A stretch of 64,000 nucleotides of DNA, from NCBI RefSeq assembly GCF_001277295.1, contig NZ_CP011456.1, positions 682,001-746,000 of the forward strand, read 5' to 3'. How positions within the stretch are numbered: the stretch's first letter is position 1; each line of letters begins with the position of its first letter. A program made the translations under genes and the position numbers. This document shows positions 53,501 to 61,635 of the stretch, in pieces. The notes under the pieces were generated by a model. That model was not told the origin of the DNA. It saw only the letters and a list, made by a program, of their open reading frames with translations, and did not search any database. The DNA is from Anabaena sp. WA102. GTDB lineage: Bacteria > Cyanobacteriota > Cyanobacteriia > Cyanobacteriales > Nostocaceae.

Positions 53501-54742
53501 TTGTCTCGACGCTATTTATTTACTTCCGAGTCAGTTACAGAAGGTCATCCAGATAAAATTTGTGATCAAATCTCGGATACCATCATTGACGCGCTATTAG
53601 CAGAAGACCCTAATAGCCGTGTAGCAGCAGAAGTTGTAGTTAATACTGGTTTGGTGCTAATTACTGGAGAAATTACCACTAAAGCTCATGTCAATTACGT
53701 CAATCTTGCCCGTAAAAAAATTGCGGAAATTGGCTATACTGACGCTGGTAACGGCTTTTCTGCGGATAGCGCTAGTGTTCTAATTGCCTTGGATGAACAA
53801 TCAGCGGATATTGCTCAAGGTGTAAATACTGCTAAAGAAGCCAGAACCGAGGATAGTGAAGAACTATTCGATAAAATCGGCGCTGGTGATCAAGGGATCA
53901 TGTTTGGTTTTGCTTGTAACGAAACCCCAGAACTGATGCCTTTACCCATCAGTTTAGCACACCGCATTGCCCGAAGATTGGCAGGAGTTCGCAAAGCTGG
54001 TATTCTCCCTTATCTGCGTCCTGATGGTAAAACCCAAGTTACCATTGTTTATGAAGATGGCAAACCTGTAGGCATTGACACCATCTTAATTTCTACCCAA
54101 CATACAGCTACCATTGGGGATATTACCGATGATGCTGGGGTACAGGCTAAGATTAAGGCTGACCTGTGGACAGAAGTAGTAGAACCTATATTTGGTGATA
54201 TTGCTATCAAACCAAGTGAGGAAACCAAGTTTTTAGTTAACCCCACTGGTAAGTTTGTCATTGGTGGACCCCAAGGAGATTCCGGTTTAACAGGACGGAA
54301 AATCATTGTTGATACCTACGGTGGTTATTCTCGACATGGTGGTGGTGCATTCTCCGGTAAAGACCCCACGAAAGTAGATCGTTCTGCGGCTTATGCGGCT
54401 CGTTATGCAGCAAAAAATATTGTTGCGGCTGGGTTAGCAGAAAAATGTGAAGTGCAGCTAAGTTACGCCATTGGTGTAGCGCGTCCTGTCAGTATCTTTG
54501 TTGATACTTTCGGTACAGGTAAAGTGGATGATGAAATTCTGTTGAACTTAGTCAAAGAAAACTTTGAACTCCGGCCAGCGGGAATTATCCATGTGTTCAA
54601 TTTACGTAACTTACCAAGTGAAAGAGGCGGACGTTTTTATCAGGACGTTGCAGCTTATGGTCATTTAGGAAGAACGGATTTGGATTTACCCTGGGAACAC
54701 ACTGATAAGGTAGACGTTTTAAAGAAAGCGGCGTTTGCTTAA
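53501..54742 (+). CDS. metK: S-adenosylmethionine synthetase
   Basis: Makes SAM from methionine and ATP. The 413-residue product has GHPDKICDQISD, GAGDQGIMFG, DPTKVDRSAAYAARYAAKN and GGGAFSGKDP signatures. The start is decided by the ribosome-binding site: a strong AGGAGG (53488-53493) lies 7 nt before TTG at 53501, which gives MSRRYLFTSESVTEGH, the usual cyanobacterial N-terminus. The longer frame from GTG at 53471 would include the Shine-Dalgarno itself as coding. Use of TTG is notable. It stands alone in this stretch. Confidence 0.95.
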   Translation: MSRRYLFTSESVTEGHPDKICDQISDTIIDALLAEDPNSRVAAEVVVNTGLVLITGEITTKAHVNYVNLARKKIAEIGYTDAGNGFSADSASVLIALDEQSADIAQGVNTAKEARTEDSEELFDKIGAGDQGIMFGFACNETPELMPLPISLAHRIARRLAGVRKAGILPYLRPDGKTQVTIVYEDGKPVGIDTILISTQHTATIGDITDDAGVQAKIKADLWTEVVEPIFGDIAIKPSEETKFLVNPTGKFVIGGPQGDSGLTGRKIIVDTYGGYSRHGGGAFSGKDPTKVDRSAAYAARYAAKNIVAAGLAEKCEVQLSYAIGVARPVSIFVDTFGTGKVDDEILLNLVKENFELRPAGIIHVFNLRNLPSERGGRFYQDVAAYGHLGRTDLDLPWEHTDKVDVLKKAAFA

Positions 54743-54942
54743 TCAGTTAGTTTAATACCCAGACTTAATTTGAGGTTATAGACAGTTTAAATATCTATAG
54801 CCTCTTTTTTTTGGAGTTTCCTAAGAGACTTCCAAGAAATAAATTATCCTAAGAAACGAACCACAGAGGCACAGAGTACACAGAGAGAGAATTTCTGCAT
54901 CAGTTTTGGGACATTTTTTTATTTGGAAGTCTCTAAGTTAAT

Positions 54943-55105
54943 AGGACTTACGCATTGACAACTTTTACTAAAGATGGATTGCGGTTTTTCGTCTCTTGTA
55001 GGGTGCGTCAGACCCGATAATTTAACCACATTAGCCATATTTTTCCATCTGACGCACCCTACGCATAAAACATATCATGTCTAATTTGTATAGTGCGTAA
55101 GTCCT
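54943..55105. mobile_element. Nested inverted-repeat element
   Basis: Outer ends AGGACTTACGCA (54943-54954) and TGCGTAAGTCCT (55094-55105) are perfect complements. Inside are GTAGGGTGCGTCAGA (54998-55012) and its complement at 55048-55062, also perfect. No ORF. It looks like one small palindromic element inserted in another. It fills most of the 54743-55116 gap downstream of metK. Confidence 0.65.
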
Positions 55106-55116
55106 AGTTAATCTAC

Positions 55117-55575
55117 TTAATCCCAGTCAGGAAAGTTAGCTCCATCTTCGCCACCAATACCAATCCCTGTGTTATATATGCCAGCATCGGTAATGTTAAG
55201 ATTGTCCATTGATGCTTGATAGACGTTGGAATCATTAATTGTGGCGCGGGTAAGATTTGCGCCGTTTAAGTTAGCTTTTTTCAAATTGACGTTGGTAACA
55301 AAGGCTGATGTTAAGTTAGCACCTGCTAAGTTTGCTCCGGTCAAGTCAGCACCTTCTAAGTTAGCATTTGTAAGGTTAGCACCCTGAAGATTTGCGCCTC
55401 GTAAGTCTGCACCAATTAAATGAGTACCACTGAGGTTGAGTCCTGATAGGTTACATTGGACACATTCTCTAGTTGACAAAAGTTTCTGTAAATCTTTTTG
55501 GCTGCCAGCTTGAACTGAACTAGCTAGAAACAGGGGAGTTATCAAGGCCATAACGGCTAATAGTTGAAGTTTCAT
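55117..55575 (-). CDS. Secreted pentapeptide-repeat protein with CxxC
   Basis: A 152-residue exported protein: signal peptide MKLQLLAVMALITPLFLASS (probable cut after VQA), a short helix ending in ECVQCNLSG (CxxC), then about 14 pentapeptide repeats (GADLRGANLQGANLTNANLE) and a tail GIGIGGEDGANFPDWD. The ATG at 55575 is preceded by GAGGGGG; an upstream GTG would add six residues. The QKDLQKLLSTRECVQCNLSG opening is common in a class of cyanobacterial periplasmic or lumenal pentapeptide proteins. Function is unknown. The upstream gap 55576-55929 shows no gene. Confidence 0.87.
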   Translation of the reverse strand: MKLQLLAVMALITPLFLASSVQAGSQKDLQKLLSTRECVQCNLSGLNLSGTHLIGADLRGANLQGANLTNANLEGADLTGANLAGANLTSAFVTNVNLKKANLNGANLTRATINDSNVYQASMDNLNITDAGIYNTGIGIGGEDGANFPDWD

Positions 55576-55929
55576 AAAATTTCCCCCTCTCACAATATAG
55601 TTATGTCCGTTCTTTGCCTCACGAATTCATTATCTCACTAATTAGCTAAAAAATGTTGATTTAAACTACAAGCTTGATATTTCTTTTTATAAATCAGTAA
55701 TTGGGAATAAGTAGGTGAACACAATAAAACCAAACTGTGTAAAGAAATGTAAAATCGCCCAAACCCTCTTCACTCTTGCCTCTTGCATGAGTGCCTTTTG
55801 CCTTGCCATAACGACAATTTTCAACACCAACCTACTTAGACAATTGGTAAACTGCGTCAATTCGTAAGTCCTAGTTTTTTATAGTGGTTTTTGTTAAGAT
55901 TGATGAAATTTTTCTGGTGAAATACCACT

Positions 55930-56940
55930 ATGGCTTTATATGCAGAATTACATCGGCATTTAGGTGGTTCCGTTGTCCCTCGTGTCCTATGGCGATATTT
56001 CCAGCGTCATAATACTGAGTTGATTTCTCGCTTTGGTGAATATGCAGAGTTTGAAGATTTTTATACTCGTCCTCGTAATACTTTGGATGAATATCTAGAA
56101 TTGCATACCCTTGTGGAAAGTGTGCAAACGGTGGAGACTTTACCTTACTTTATTTACCGCTTATTACGCGGTGCTTATATTTTTGAGAATTTGGCTTATT
56201 TGGAATTACGCTATACTCCCTATTTACGAACTCCTGAACATTTGAGTCAAGAGGAAAGAATTGATAAGATGGCGGAGATTGTAGATGTTGTGGGTAAATC
56301 TAGTCATGTACCCGAATATCCCATTGTTACTAGTCAAATTCTTTGTATGCACTCCCGTTTATCTTTTGAGGTAAATAAGGCAATTATTGATTTGGCGGCG
56401 CAAAATAGAGAATATGTTTGTGCGATAGATGTGGCTGGTGGCGATCGCTATTATGATGAACGCATGGAAGAATGGATTAGTTTATATAATTATGCCCATT
56501 CACTGGGTATTAACACCACAGGGCATCTTTATGAAACTAAGGATGGTTGTTATCCAGAATTGTTACCCTATTTAATGCGAATTGGTCACGGAATCCAAGT
56601 TCCGCTTTTGTATCCTGAATTGCTGCCAGAAATTGCCAGAAGAGGACAATGTTTAGAGGTTTGTCCAACAACTTATTTAAAAACAGGGACTTTACAGGAT
56701 ATTCGGCAACTCAAGTTGGTTTTTGACCGATGTTTTGAAGCTGGGGTGGATATCGCTATTTGTACGGATAATGCGGGTTTACATAATGTGCGTCTTCCCT
56801 TTGAATATGAAAATCTTTTGACTTACGACATTATCAATTTTCAACAGTTACAAGCTTGTCAAGAGGCAGCTTTCCGTCATGCTTTCGCTTGGCCTCATAG
56901 TCAACGTCCAGCATCTTTGTTAACTGGGTTGTTGAGGTAG
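55930..56940 (+). CDS. Adenosine deaminase-like amidohydrolase
   Basis: A 336-residue member of the ADA/AMP-deaminase amidohydrolase superfamily. Metal ligands are visible: H-x-H in YAELHRHLGGS, a His in INTTGHLYETKD, and an Asp in ICTDNAGLHN; the loop IDVAGGD matches the DLAGxE region. Length fits the family. Wording differs from classic ADA (TDNAGL instead of TDDPxx), so the substrate could be another purine or a related compound. It starts MALYAELHRHLGG. A 9-bp GT-rich repeat array begins right after the stop. Confidence 0.8.
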   Translation: MALYAELHRHLGGSVVPRVLWRYFQRHNTELISRFGEYAEFEDFYTRPRNTLDEYLELHTLVESVQTVETLPYFIYRLLRGAYIFENLAYLELRYTPYLRTPEHLSQEERIDKMAEIVDVVGKSSHVPEYPIVTSQILCMHSRLSFEVNKAIIDLAAQNREYVCAIDVAGGDRYYDERMEEWISLYNYAHSLGINTTGHLYETKDGCYPELLPYLMRIGHGIQVPLLYPELLPEIARRGQCLEVCPTTYLKTGTLQDIRQLKLVFDRCFEAGVDIAICTDNAGLHNVRLPFEYENLLTYDIINFQQLQACQEAAFRHAFAWPHSQRPASLLTGLLR

Positions 56941-56949
56941 GTGACAGGT

Positions 56950-57147
56950 AAGTTGGGGGAGTCGGGGGAGTTGGGGGAGTTGGGGGAGTCGGGGGAGGCA
57001 AGATTCTTTTATCCCCAACCTCCCCAACCTCCCCTACCTCCTCTACCTCCCCTACCTCCCCAACCTCCCCAACCTCCCCTACCTCCCCAACCTCCCCAAC
57101 CTCCCCAACCTCCCCAACCTCCCCAACCTCCCCCAACCTCCCCCTAC
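56950..57147. repeat. 9-bp G-rich then C-rich tandem arrays
   Basis: GGGGGAGTT/GGGGGAGTC units on the left (56955-57000) and CCCCAACCT/CCCCTACCT units on the right (57013-57147). The two arrays are complementary and could form a long hairpin. The Pro- or Gly/Glu/Val-rich frames across it are artefacts. It lies between the converging ADA-like and rhodanese-like genes. Confidence 0.85.
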
Positions 57148-57151
57148 TCCT

Positions 57152-57487
57152 TTAACCCTCTACCCCTTCTGTAGCACCGTTGATAGATTTCCAGGCTGAT
57201 AAGCCACCGCCCAGTTCAGCTACTGTGGTAAAACCGAGGAATTGTAAGGTTCTCACAGCTTGGGCTGATTGGCTGTCATTTTCGCCATAAACATAGATTT
57301 GGCGTTCTCTGTAGAGGGATATTTGGGCGCGAGATTCTAAGTCATTGAGGGGGATAGAAATCGCTCCTGTGATGCGGCTATGATTGTATGTTGAGCGATC
57401 GCGCACATCAATAATTGTAAAAGCAGGTTGACCCCATAGAAGACTGTTCTTTAAGTCGTTAACATCAGCAACTAAATTAATACTCAT
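57152..57487 (-). CDS. Rhodanese-like domain protein lacking the catalytic Cys
   Basis: A 111-residue single rhodanese domain: FTIIDVRDRSTYNHSRITGAISIPL and LGFTTVAELGGGLSAWKS are typical. The active-site loop, usually CxxGxR after the central strand, reads IYVYGENDSQSAQ, with no Cys. So it is unlikely to transfer sulphur and may be a binding or regulatory module. The last residues (GATEGVEG) run into the 9-bp repeat array. Confidence 0.83.
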   Translation of the reverse strand: MSINLVADVNDLKNSLLWGQPAFTIIDVRDRSTYNHSRITGAISIPLNDLESRAQISLYRERQIYVYGENDSQSAQAVRTLQFLGFTTVAELGGGLSAWKSINGATEGVEG

Positions 57488-57657
57488 AAGCTTTTCTCTG
57501 CTTCTAATCTAATCAGAAATTTACCAAATATCCCTTCTTAATTCGTATTTCTTTAGAATGACAGCAGATTTAAGAAATTAATATTTTGCAGTCATAATAT
57601 TGTAAGCTAATTATCTAACCGTAAAGACAATTTTTAATTTTTAATTAGTAATTTTTA

Positions 57658-59322
57658 ATGATAATGGCATCTACAATTCAAGCTTTACCAACAGAGGTTG
57701 TATATCTAATTACGGCAGGAGAAGTAATTGACTCTTGGGTAGCTGTTGTCAGGGAGTTGGTGGAAAATTCCCTAGATGCTGGAGCAACACGCATTGTCGT
57801 TTCTTTATGGCCGCAAATGTGGCGAGTTCGTGTGGCTGATAATGGTTGTGGCATGAATTTGGATGATTTACAACAAGCCGCAACTGCCCACAGTACCAGT
57901 AAGATTCATTCTAGTGCAGATTTATGGAAAATCAGCAGTTTGGGATTTCGTGGTGAGGCGCTACATAGTTTAACGACTTTGGCAGATTTAGAAGTTTTAA
58001 GTCGTCCTTTGGGGGGAAGTGAAGGTTGGCGAGTTGCTTATAATAATGAAGGAGAAGTATCACAAGTAGAAGTGGTAGCGATCGCACCGGGTACAGTAGT
58101 AACAGTTAATAATTTATTTGCTAATTATGAAGCTCGTCGTCAGGGTTTACCGGCGACAAATCAGCAATTAAAGGCTGTACAAAATGTCATTCAACAGATA
58201 GCTTTGTGTCATCCTCATGTTAATTATCAAATTTGGCAAAATGACAAAGAATGGTTTACGATTTGTCCCGCACCAACTGTGGGAAAACTAATTCCCCAAA
58301 TTCTCCCCCAGGTGCGACAAGGTGATTTACATGAGGTGAATTTACAAATACCAAATCTGGAAAATTCGTCTTTGCATTTGGTGATAGGATTACCCGATAG
58401 ATGCCATCGTCATCGTCCTGATTGGGTAAAAGTGGCAATTAATGGCAGAATGATTAAAACGCCAGAACTAGAACAGACAATATTTTCAGCCTTTCATAAG
58501 ATATTACCACGCGATCGCTATCCCGTTTGTTTTCTACACTTAACTATTTCCCCAGAACAAATTAACTGGAATCGTAACCCAGCCAAAACAGAAATTTATC
58601 TCAATGAACTAACTTTTTGGCAAGAACAAATTACTGAAGCTATTCACAAATCTCTGCGGATTTCGGAAACCAATATAAAAGAATCCATTCACACAACCAG
58701 AGTTAGTAATTTATTGAAAGTCGCAGAATCAAAAGGTGAATATAACTTCAACTCTCAAAAATCCCAAAGTAGTGAAAATCAAACCTATTTAAAAGCCATT
58801 GCCCAACTGAGTAATACTTATATTGTTGCTGAACATTCTGGAGGAATGTGGTTAGTAGAACAACATATAGCCCATGAACGAGTATTATATGAACAATTAT
58901 GTGATAGTTGGCAATTAGTAGCTGTAGAAACCCCAATTATTATTTATCAATTATCACAAGCCCAGGTTTCCCAATTACAACGCATTGGTTTAGATATAGA
59001 ACCATTTGGTGATAACCTTTGGGCAGTGCGTAACATTCCTATCATGTTAAAACAACGAGAAGATTGTGCAGAAGCAATTTTAGAATTAAGTTGGGGAGGG
59101 GATTTACAAACTGCTCAAGTTGCTGTTGCTTGTCGGAGTGCAATTCGCAATGGCACAAAAATGAGTTTACCAGAAATGCAGACCTTATTAGATAATTGGG
59201 AACGTACCCGCAACCCGCGCACCTGTCCTCATGGTAGACCGATTTATTTATCTTTGGAAGAATCAGCACTAGCACGGTTTTTCCGACGTAATTGGGTAAT
59301 TGGCAAAAGTCATGGAATTTGA
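57658..59322 (+). CDS. mutL: DNA mismatch repair protein MutL
   Basis: Mismatch-repair matchmaker with an N-terminal GHKL ATPase: VRELVENSLDAGATRI (motif I), VADNGCGM (motif II), STSKI and GFRGEALHSL. Residues about 380-554 are the C-terminal dimerisation domain, with EQHIAHERVLYE (DQHAxxExxxxE-like, Asp changed to Glu) and CPHGRP, the zinc/endonuclease motif. At 554 residues it is full length. The ATASTI-like start region gives MIMASTIQALPTEV; the third codon ATG (57664) is an equally possible start. Compared with common MutL, GEVIDSWVAVV replaces GEVVERPASVV. Confidence 0.92.
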   Translation: MIMASTIQALPTEVVYLITAGEVIDSWVAVVRELVENSLDAGATRIVVSLWPQMWRVRVADNGCGMNLDDLQQAATAHSTSKIHSSADLWKISSLGFRGEALHSLTTLADLEVLSRPLGGSEGWRVAYNNEGEVSQVEVVAIAPGTVVTVNNLFANYEARRQGLPATNQQLKAVQNVIQQIALCHPHVNYQIWQNDKEWFTICPAPTVGKLIPQILPQVRQGDLHEVNLQIPNLENSSLHLVIGLPDRCHRHRPDWVKVAINGRMIKTPELEQTIFSAFHKILPRDRYPVCFLHLTISPEQINWNRNPAKTEIYLNELTFWQEQITEAIHKSLRISETNIKESIHTTRVSNLLKVAESKGEYNFNSQKSQSSENQTYLKAIAQLSNTYIVAEHSGGMWLVEQHIAHERVLYEQLCDSWQLVAVETPIIIYQLSQAQVSQLQRIGLDIEPFGDNLWAVRNIPIMLKQREDCAEAILELSWGGDLQTAQVAVACRSAIRNGTKMSLPEMQTLLDNWERTRNPRTCPHGRPIYLSLEESALARFFRRNWVIGKSHGI

Positions 59323-59337
59323 AATATTTTATTGAAC

Positions 59338-59436
59338 TATACTCAAAACGGCTTGATTGTTTGATTCTAAACGTCTGGGTTCTTTGTTATTTGGCAAAAG
59401 TTTAAATCAGTTTAAATCTCACCCGTGTTTAGTATA
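59338..59436. mobile_element. TATACT..AAACGG MITE-like element
   Basis: 99 bp with ends TATACTCAAAACGG and CCGTGTTTAGTATA (12 of 14 complementary). The right end supplies the stop codon of the truncated Hsp70-like gene. Related element at 45709-45839. Confidence 0.65.
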
Positions 59437-60088
59437 AAACTGCGCGTAAACTGTTATTTTCATCAGAATTATTCACAGTTTTAACTAAGCTTAAATCGAG
59501 AGTTCCCCCACCAAAATCAACCACTAAAATTAACTTATCAGGGCGTTTTACAGCATATCCTAAAGCTGCTGCTGTAGATTCATCAACAATGGAAACTTGA
59601 GGAACATTTAATTTTTGACCTAAATCTCGAAACCAATCTAAATAACGTTCAAAAGCACCAACGGGAACAGTAAAAATTAAATGACTAGGTTCGATATTTT
59701 GCTTTTTAATTTCTGTCCAAATAGTTTGGATAAACAACTCAGAAACAGAAATAGCATTATAATTTATCCCATCAATTTGTCTTGCTGGTGGTTGATAATC
59801 TTCAGCTAAATCACGTTTAAACTTTTTAAATAACCGTTCAGGAGGATAAGCTTGAGAAAGTCCTAATCTTTGACTACGAACACCTTCACCTAATATAATA
59901 TTATTACCTGATTTAATAAACATTAAACTGGGAATAATCGGAAATTCTACTCTTTCACCTTGAGGAGTAACATCCACAAATACACGGGATAAATTAGGAA
60001 AACGTAAACTTTTAGGTTGTTGAGTATCAGCTTCTAAAATACTAATTACAGTATTGCTTGTACCAAAATCAATTGCGATAGTTGTCAT
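59429..60088 (-). pseudogene. Hsp70-like protein, truncated after lobe I
   Basis: The frame starts like a divergent cyanobacterial Hsp70/actin-fold ATPase: MTTIAIDFGTSNTVISILE (phosphate 1), then IFTVPVGAFERYLDWFRDL, VDESTAAALGYAV and LILVVDFGGGTLDLSLVK (phosphate 2). At 219 residues it ends where other members continue through lobe II and a C-terminal part. The stop codon and last codons (AVLY) lie in the end of a small inverted-repeat element. So the 3' half has been lost or displaced. It is the last gene of the Ycf46/GrpE-like operon. Confidence 0.75.
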
Positions 60089-60095
60089 AATTTAA

Positions 60096-60235
60096 GTAGG
60101 TTGGGTTAAGCGAAGTGCAACCCAACAAAAATGATAGATAATTGATATCTTGATGTTGGGTTAAGACAGAATAAATATATGATCTAAAAAATTGTAAGCA
60201 GTAAATGTTGGGTTTCGTTCCTCAACCCAACCTAC
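60096..60235. mobile_element. GTAGGTTGGGTT MITE-like element
   Basis: 140 bp with 12-bp perfect inverted ends (GTAGGTTGGGTT/AACCCAACCTAC) and internal TGTTGGGTT words. It lies between the GrpE-like and Hsp70-like genes. Same family as 31255-31363. Confidence 0.7.
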
Positions 60236-60247
60236 AAATTCATGAGT

Positions 60248-60799
60248 TTAAGTATTATTGAATCCTGGGGGAAGAGTGCGACTAACTTTAGCAGGATAGA
60301 GAACTTTATCACCATCTTGATAACCAATAAAACGAACATAGACTAATTCCCCTTCTTGAATATCATCACTATCAGCTTGATGTAATTGGGGATTATAATT
60401 AACCTGTTCCCAAGTTTCCCCAATAGCAGTATAACCCCAATTAGTAATTAAATTATCTAAAGATGTAAATAGAGAAACTAAGTTTTTAGCAGGTAAGTCA
60501 GGTTTAGCTAAAGCCATTTTTTTGACTGTGGGATAATTGCTGAGTAAAGTTTGTAATTGGGTAAAAGTTTCATGTTGAAAATCACTTTGTAATTGTTGAG
60601 ATTGTTGTTTTAATTCTTCTCGTAGTCGTTGACATTGAATTTCTAACTCTTTAATCTTATGTTCTGTGTCTAGAGAAGTTACGGGTTGATTATTAATAGG
60701 TATATCTTGATTATTTGCTGGGAATAAAAACCGGAGAATAATATAAACGATGATTACGAGAATTACAGCAAAAGCAATATCATTAATTTGTTCTAGCAT
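60248..60799 (-). CDS. Membrane-anchored GrpE-like protein
   Basis: A 183-residue protein with an N-terminal transmembrane helix (IAFAVILVIIVYIILRFLF), a coiled coil (about 45-80; KIKELEIQCQRLREELKQQ), and a C-terminal domain whose pattern follows GrpE: NYNPQLHQA in place of FDPxxHEA, then LVYVRFIGYQDGDKVLYPAKV in place of the GYxxxxRxLRPAxV strand. So it may be a diverged nucleotide-exchange factor for the Hsp70-like product of the next gene. It lies between DUF2997 and the Hsp70-like gene, on the same strand. The similarity is read by eye and the function is inference. Confidence 0.6.
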   Translation of the reverse strand: MLEQINDIAFAVILVIIVYIILRFLFPANNQDIPINNQPVTSLDTEHKIKELEIQCQRLREELKQQSQQLQSDFQHETFTQLQTLLSNYPTVKKMALAKPDLPAKNLVSLFTSLDNLITNWGYTAIGETWEQVNYNPQLHQADSDDIQEGELVYVRFIGYQDGDKVLYPAKVSRTLPPGFNNT

Positions 60800-60825
60800 A
60801 TTATTTGTTTATGTAGTTGGTGTTC

Positions 60826-60858
60826 AGATCCCCGACTTCTTAAAGAAGTCGGGGATCT
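60826..60858. repeat. CCCCGACTTCTT palindrome, short form
   Basis: AGATCCCCGACTTCTT then AAAGAAGTCGGGGATCT, between the DUF2997 and GrpE-like genes. Confidence 0.85.
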
Positions 60859-60871
60859 AGTTTATTCTAGT

Positions 60872-61084
60872 TTATTGTTGTTGTAAAGATTGATTTTCGG
60901 AAGTGGTAATTAACTCATCATCTTGATAATATTCCGGTAACAATTCCTGAGATTCTATTTCTCCCAAGGACTTTTCTAACCCTTTTGTTGTTTCCACACA
61001 ACTAGAACCGATTGCATTTAAAACCCGTTCCACAATTTTACCATCTTTACCAATGCGATATTCAACTTTTTGATATTCAGCCAT
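60872..61084 (-). CDS. DUF2997 protein
   Basis: A 70-residue protein with the DUF2997 pattern YQKVEYRIGKDGKIVERVLNAIGSSCVETT. Small members of this family are typically encoded beside DUF1257 (Ycf35) and Ycf46-type AAA ATPases in cyanobacteria, as here. An AAGGA sequence lies before the ATG. Acidic C-terminal tail. Function unknown; it probably works with the adjacent DUF1257 product. Confidence 0.85.
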   Translation of the reverse strand: MAEYQKVEYRIGKDGKIVERVLNAIGSSCVETTKGLEKSLGEIESQELLPEYYQDDELITTSENQSLQQQ

Positions 61085-61106
61085 AATGATTTTTCCTTTT
61101 GTCCTC

Positions 61107-61172
61107 AGATCCCCGACTTCTTACCTTATTTAATCATTTATTGATAAAATCTTAAAAAGAAGTCGGGGATCT
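61107..61172. repeat. CCCCGACTTCTT palindrome, long form
   Basis: Arms AGATCCCCGACTTCTT and AAAGAAGTCGGGGATCT around an AT-rich centre containing ATCATTTATTGATAAAATCTT, the reverse orientation of the centre in the other long copies. It lies between the DUF1257 and DUF2997 genes. Confidence 0.85.
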
Positions 61173-61175
61173 TAT

Positions 61176-61550
61176 TTAAACCCATCTACCAACTAAAACC
61201 CGCACCGTACCATCCTCTAAAACTTCCTCTTCTTCCACACTAAAACCCTCAGTTTGTATGGTTTCCATCAAAGTTTTATGGGCGTACTTTTGACTGATAT
61301 TATTAATAAACTCCTGTTGATTAATTTTCGCACCCCAAAAATCTGCCACTAATTCATAACTTTCTTCATTTTTACGAAAACCTAAATCATAACCATTAGA
61401 TTGCTTAATCACATATTCAGCATTAGTTTTATCACCCCTATAACCCCGAACTTGAGTATTTTGTTCAACTTGATAACCTAACTCTTGCAAAACGTCAAGC
61501 AAAACTTCACCCTGTTTAATTTGCACCTTGATAGTTGTAAAATGAGACAT
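61176..61550 (-). CDS. DUF1257 / Ycf35-family protein
   Basis: A 124-residue DUF1257 protein, the family that includes plastid Ycf35: MSHFTTIKVQIKQGEVLLDVLQELGYQVEQN, RGYRGDKTNAEYVIK, DLGFRKNEESYELVADFWGA and QKYAHKTLMETIQTEGFSV. AGGAG lies 10 nt before the ATG. It is conserved next to a Ycf46-type ATPase in cyanobacteria and red-algal plastids. Biochemical role not established. Confidence 0.9.
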   Translation of the reverse strand: MSHFTTIKVQIKQGEVLLDVLQELGYQVEQNTQVRGYRGDKTNAEYVIKQSNGYDLGFRKNEESYELVADFWGAKINQQEFINNISQKYAHKTLMETIQTEGFSVEEEEVLEDGTVRVLVGRWV

Positions 61551-61635
61551 AAAAAATCAACTCCTATAAAAAATATCTCCAAAACCTCTTCCCTCCGCGT
61601 CCTCCGCGCCTCTGCGGTTCGTTTTCTTTTATTAT

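Noticed and set aside
56834..57174. Gly-Glu-Val and Pro-Pro-Gln repeat proteins
   Set aside because: Pure translation of the 9-bp tandem arrays, open in both directions; no credible start.
10940..61172. A CRISPR array made of the repeated CCCCGACTTCTT palindromes
   Set aside because: The copies are scattered over 50 kb as single units with no regular spacers, and no cas genes are present.
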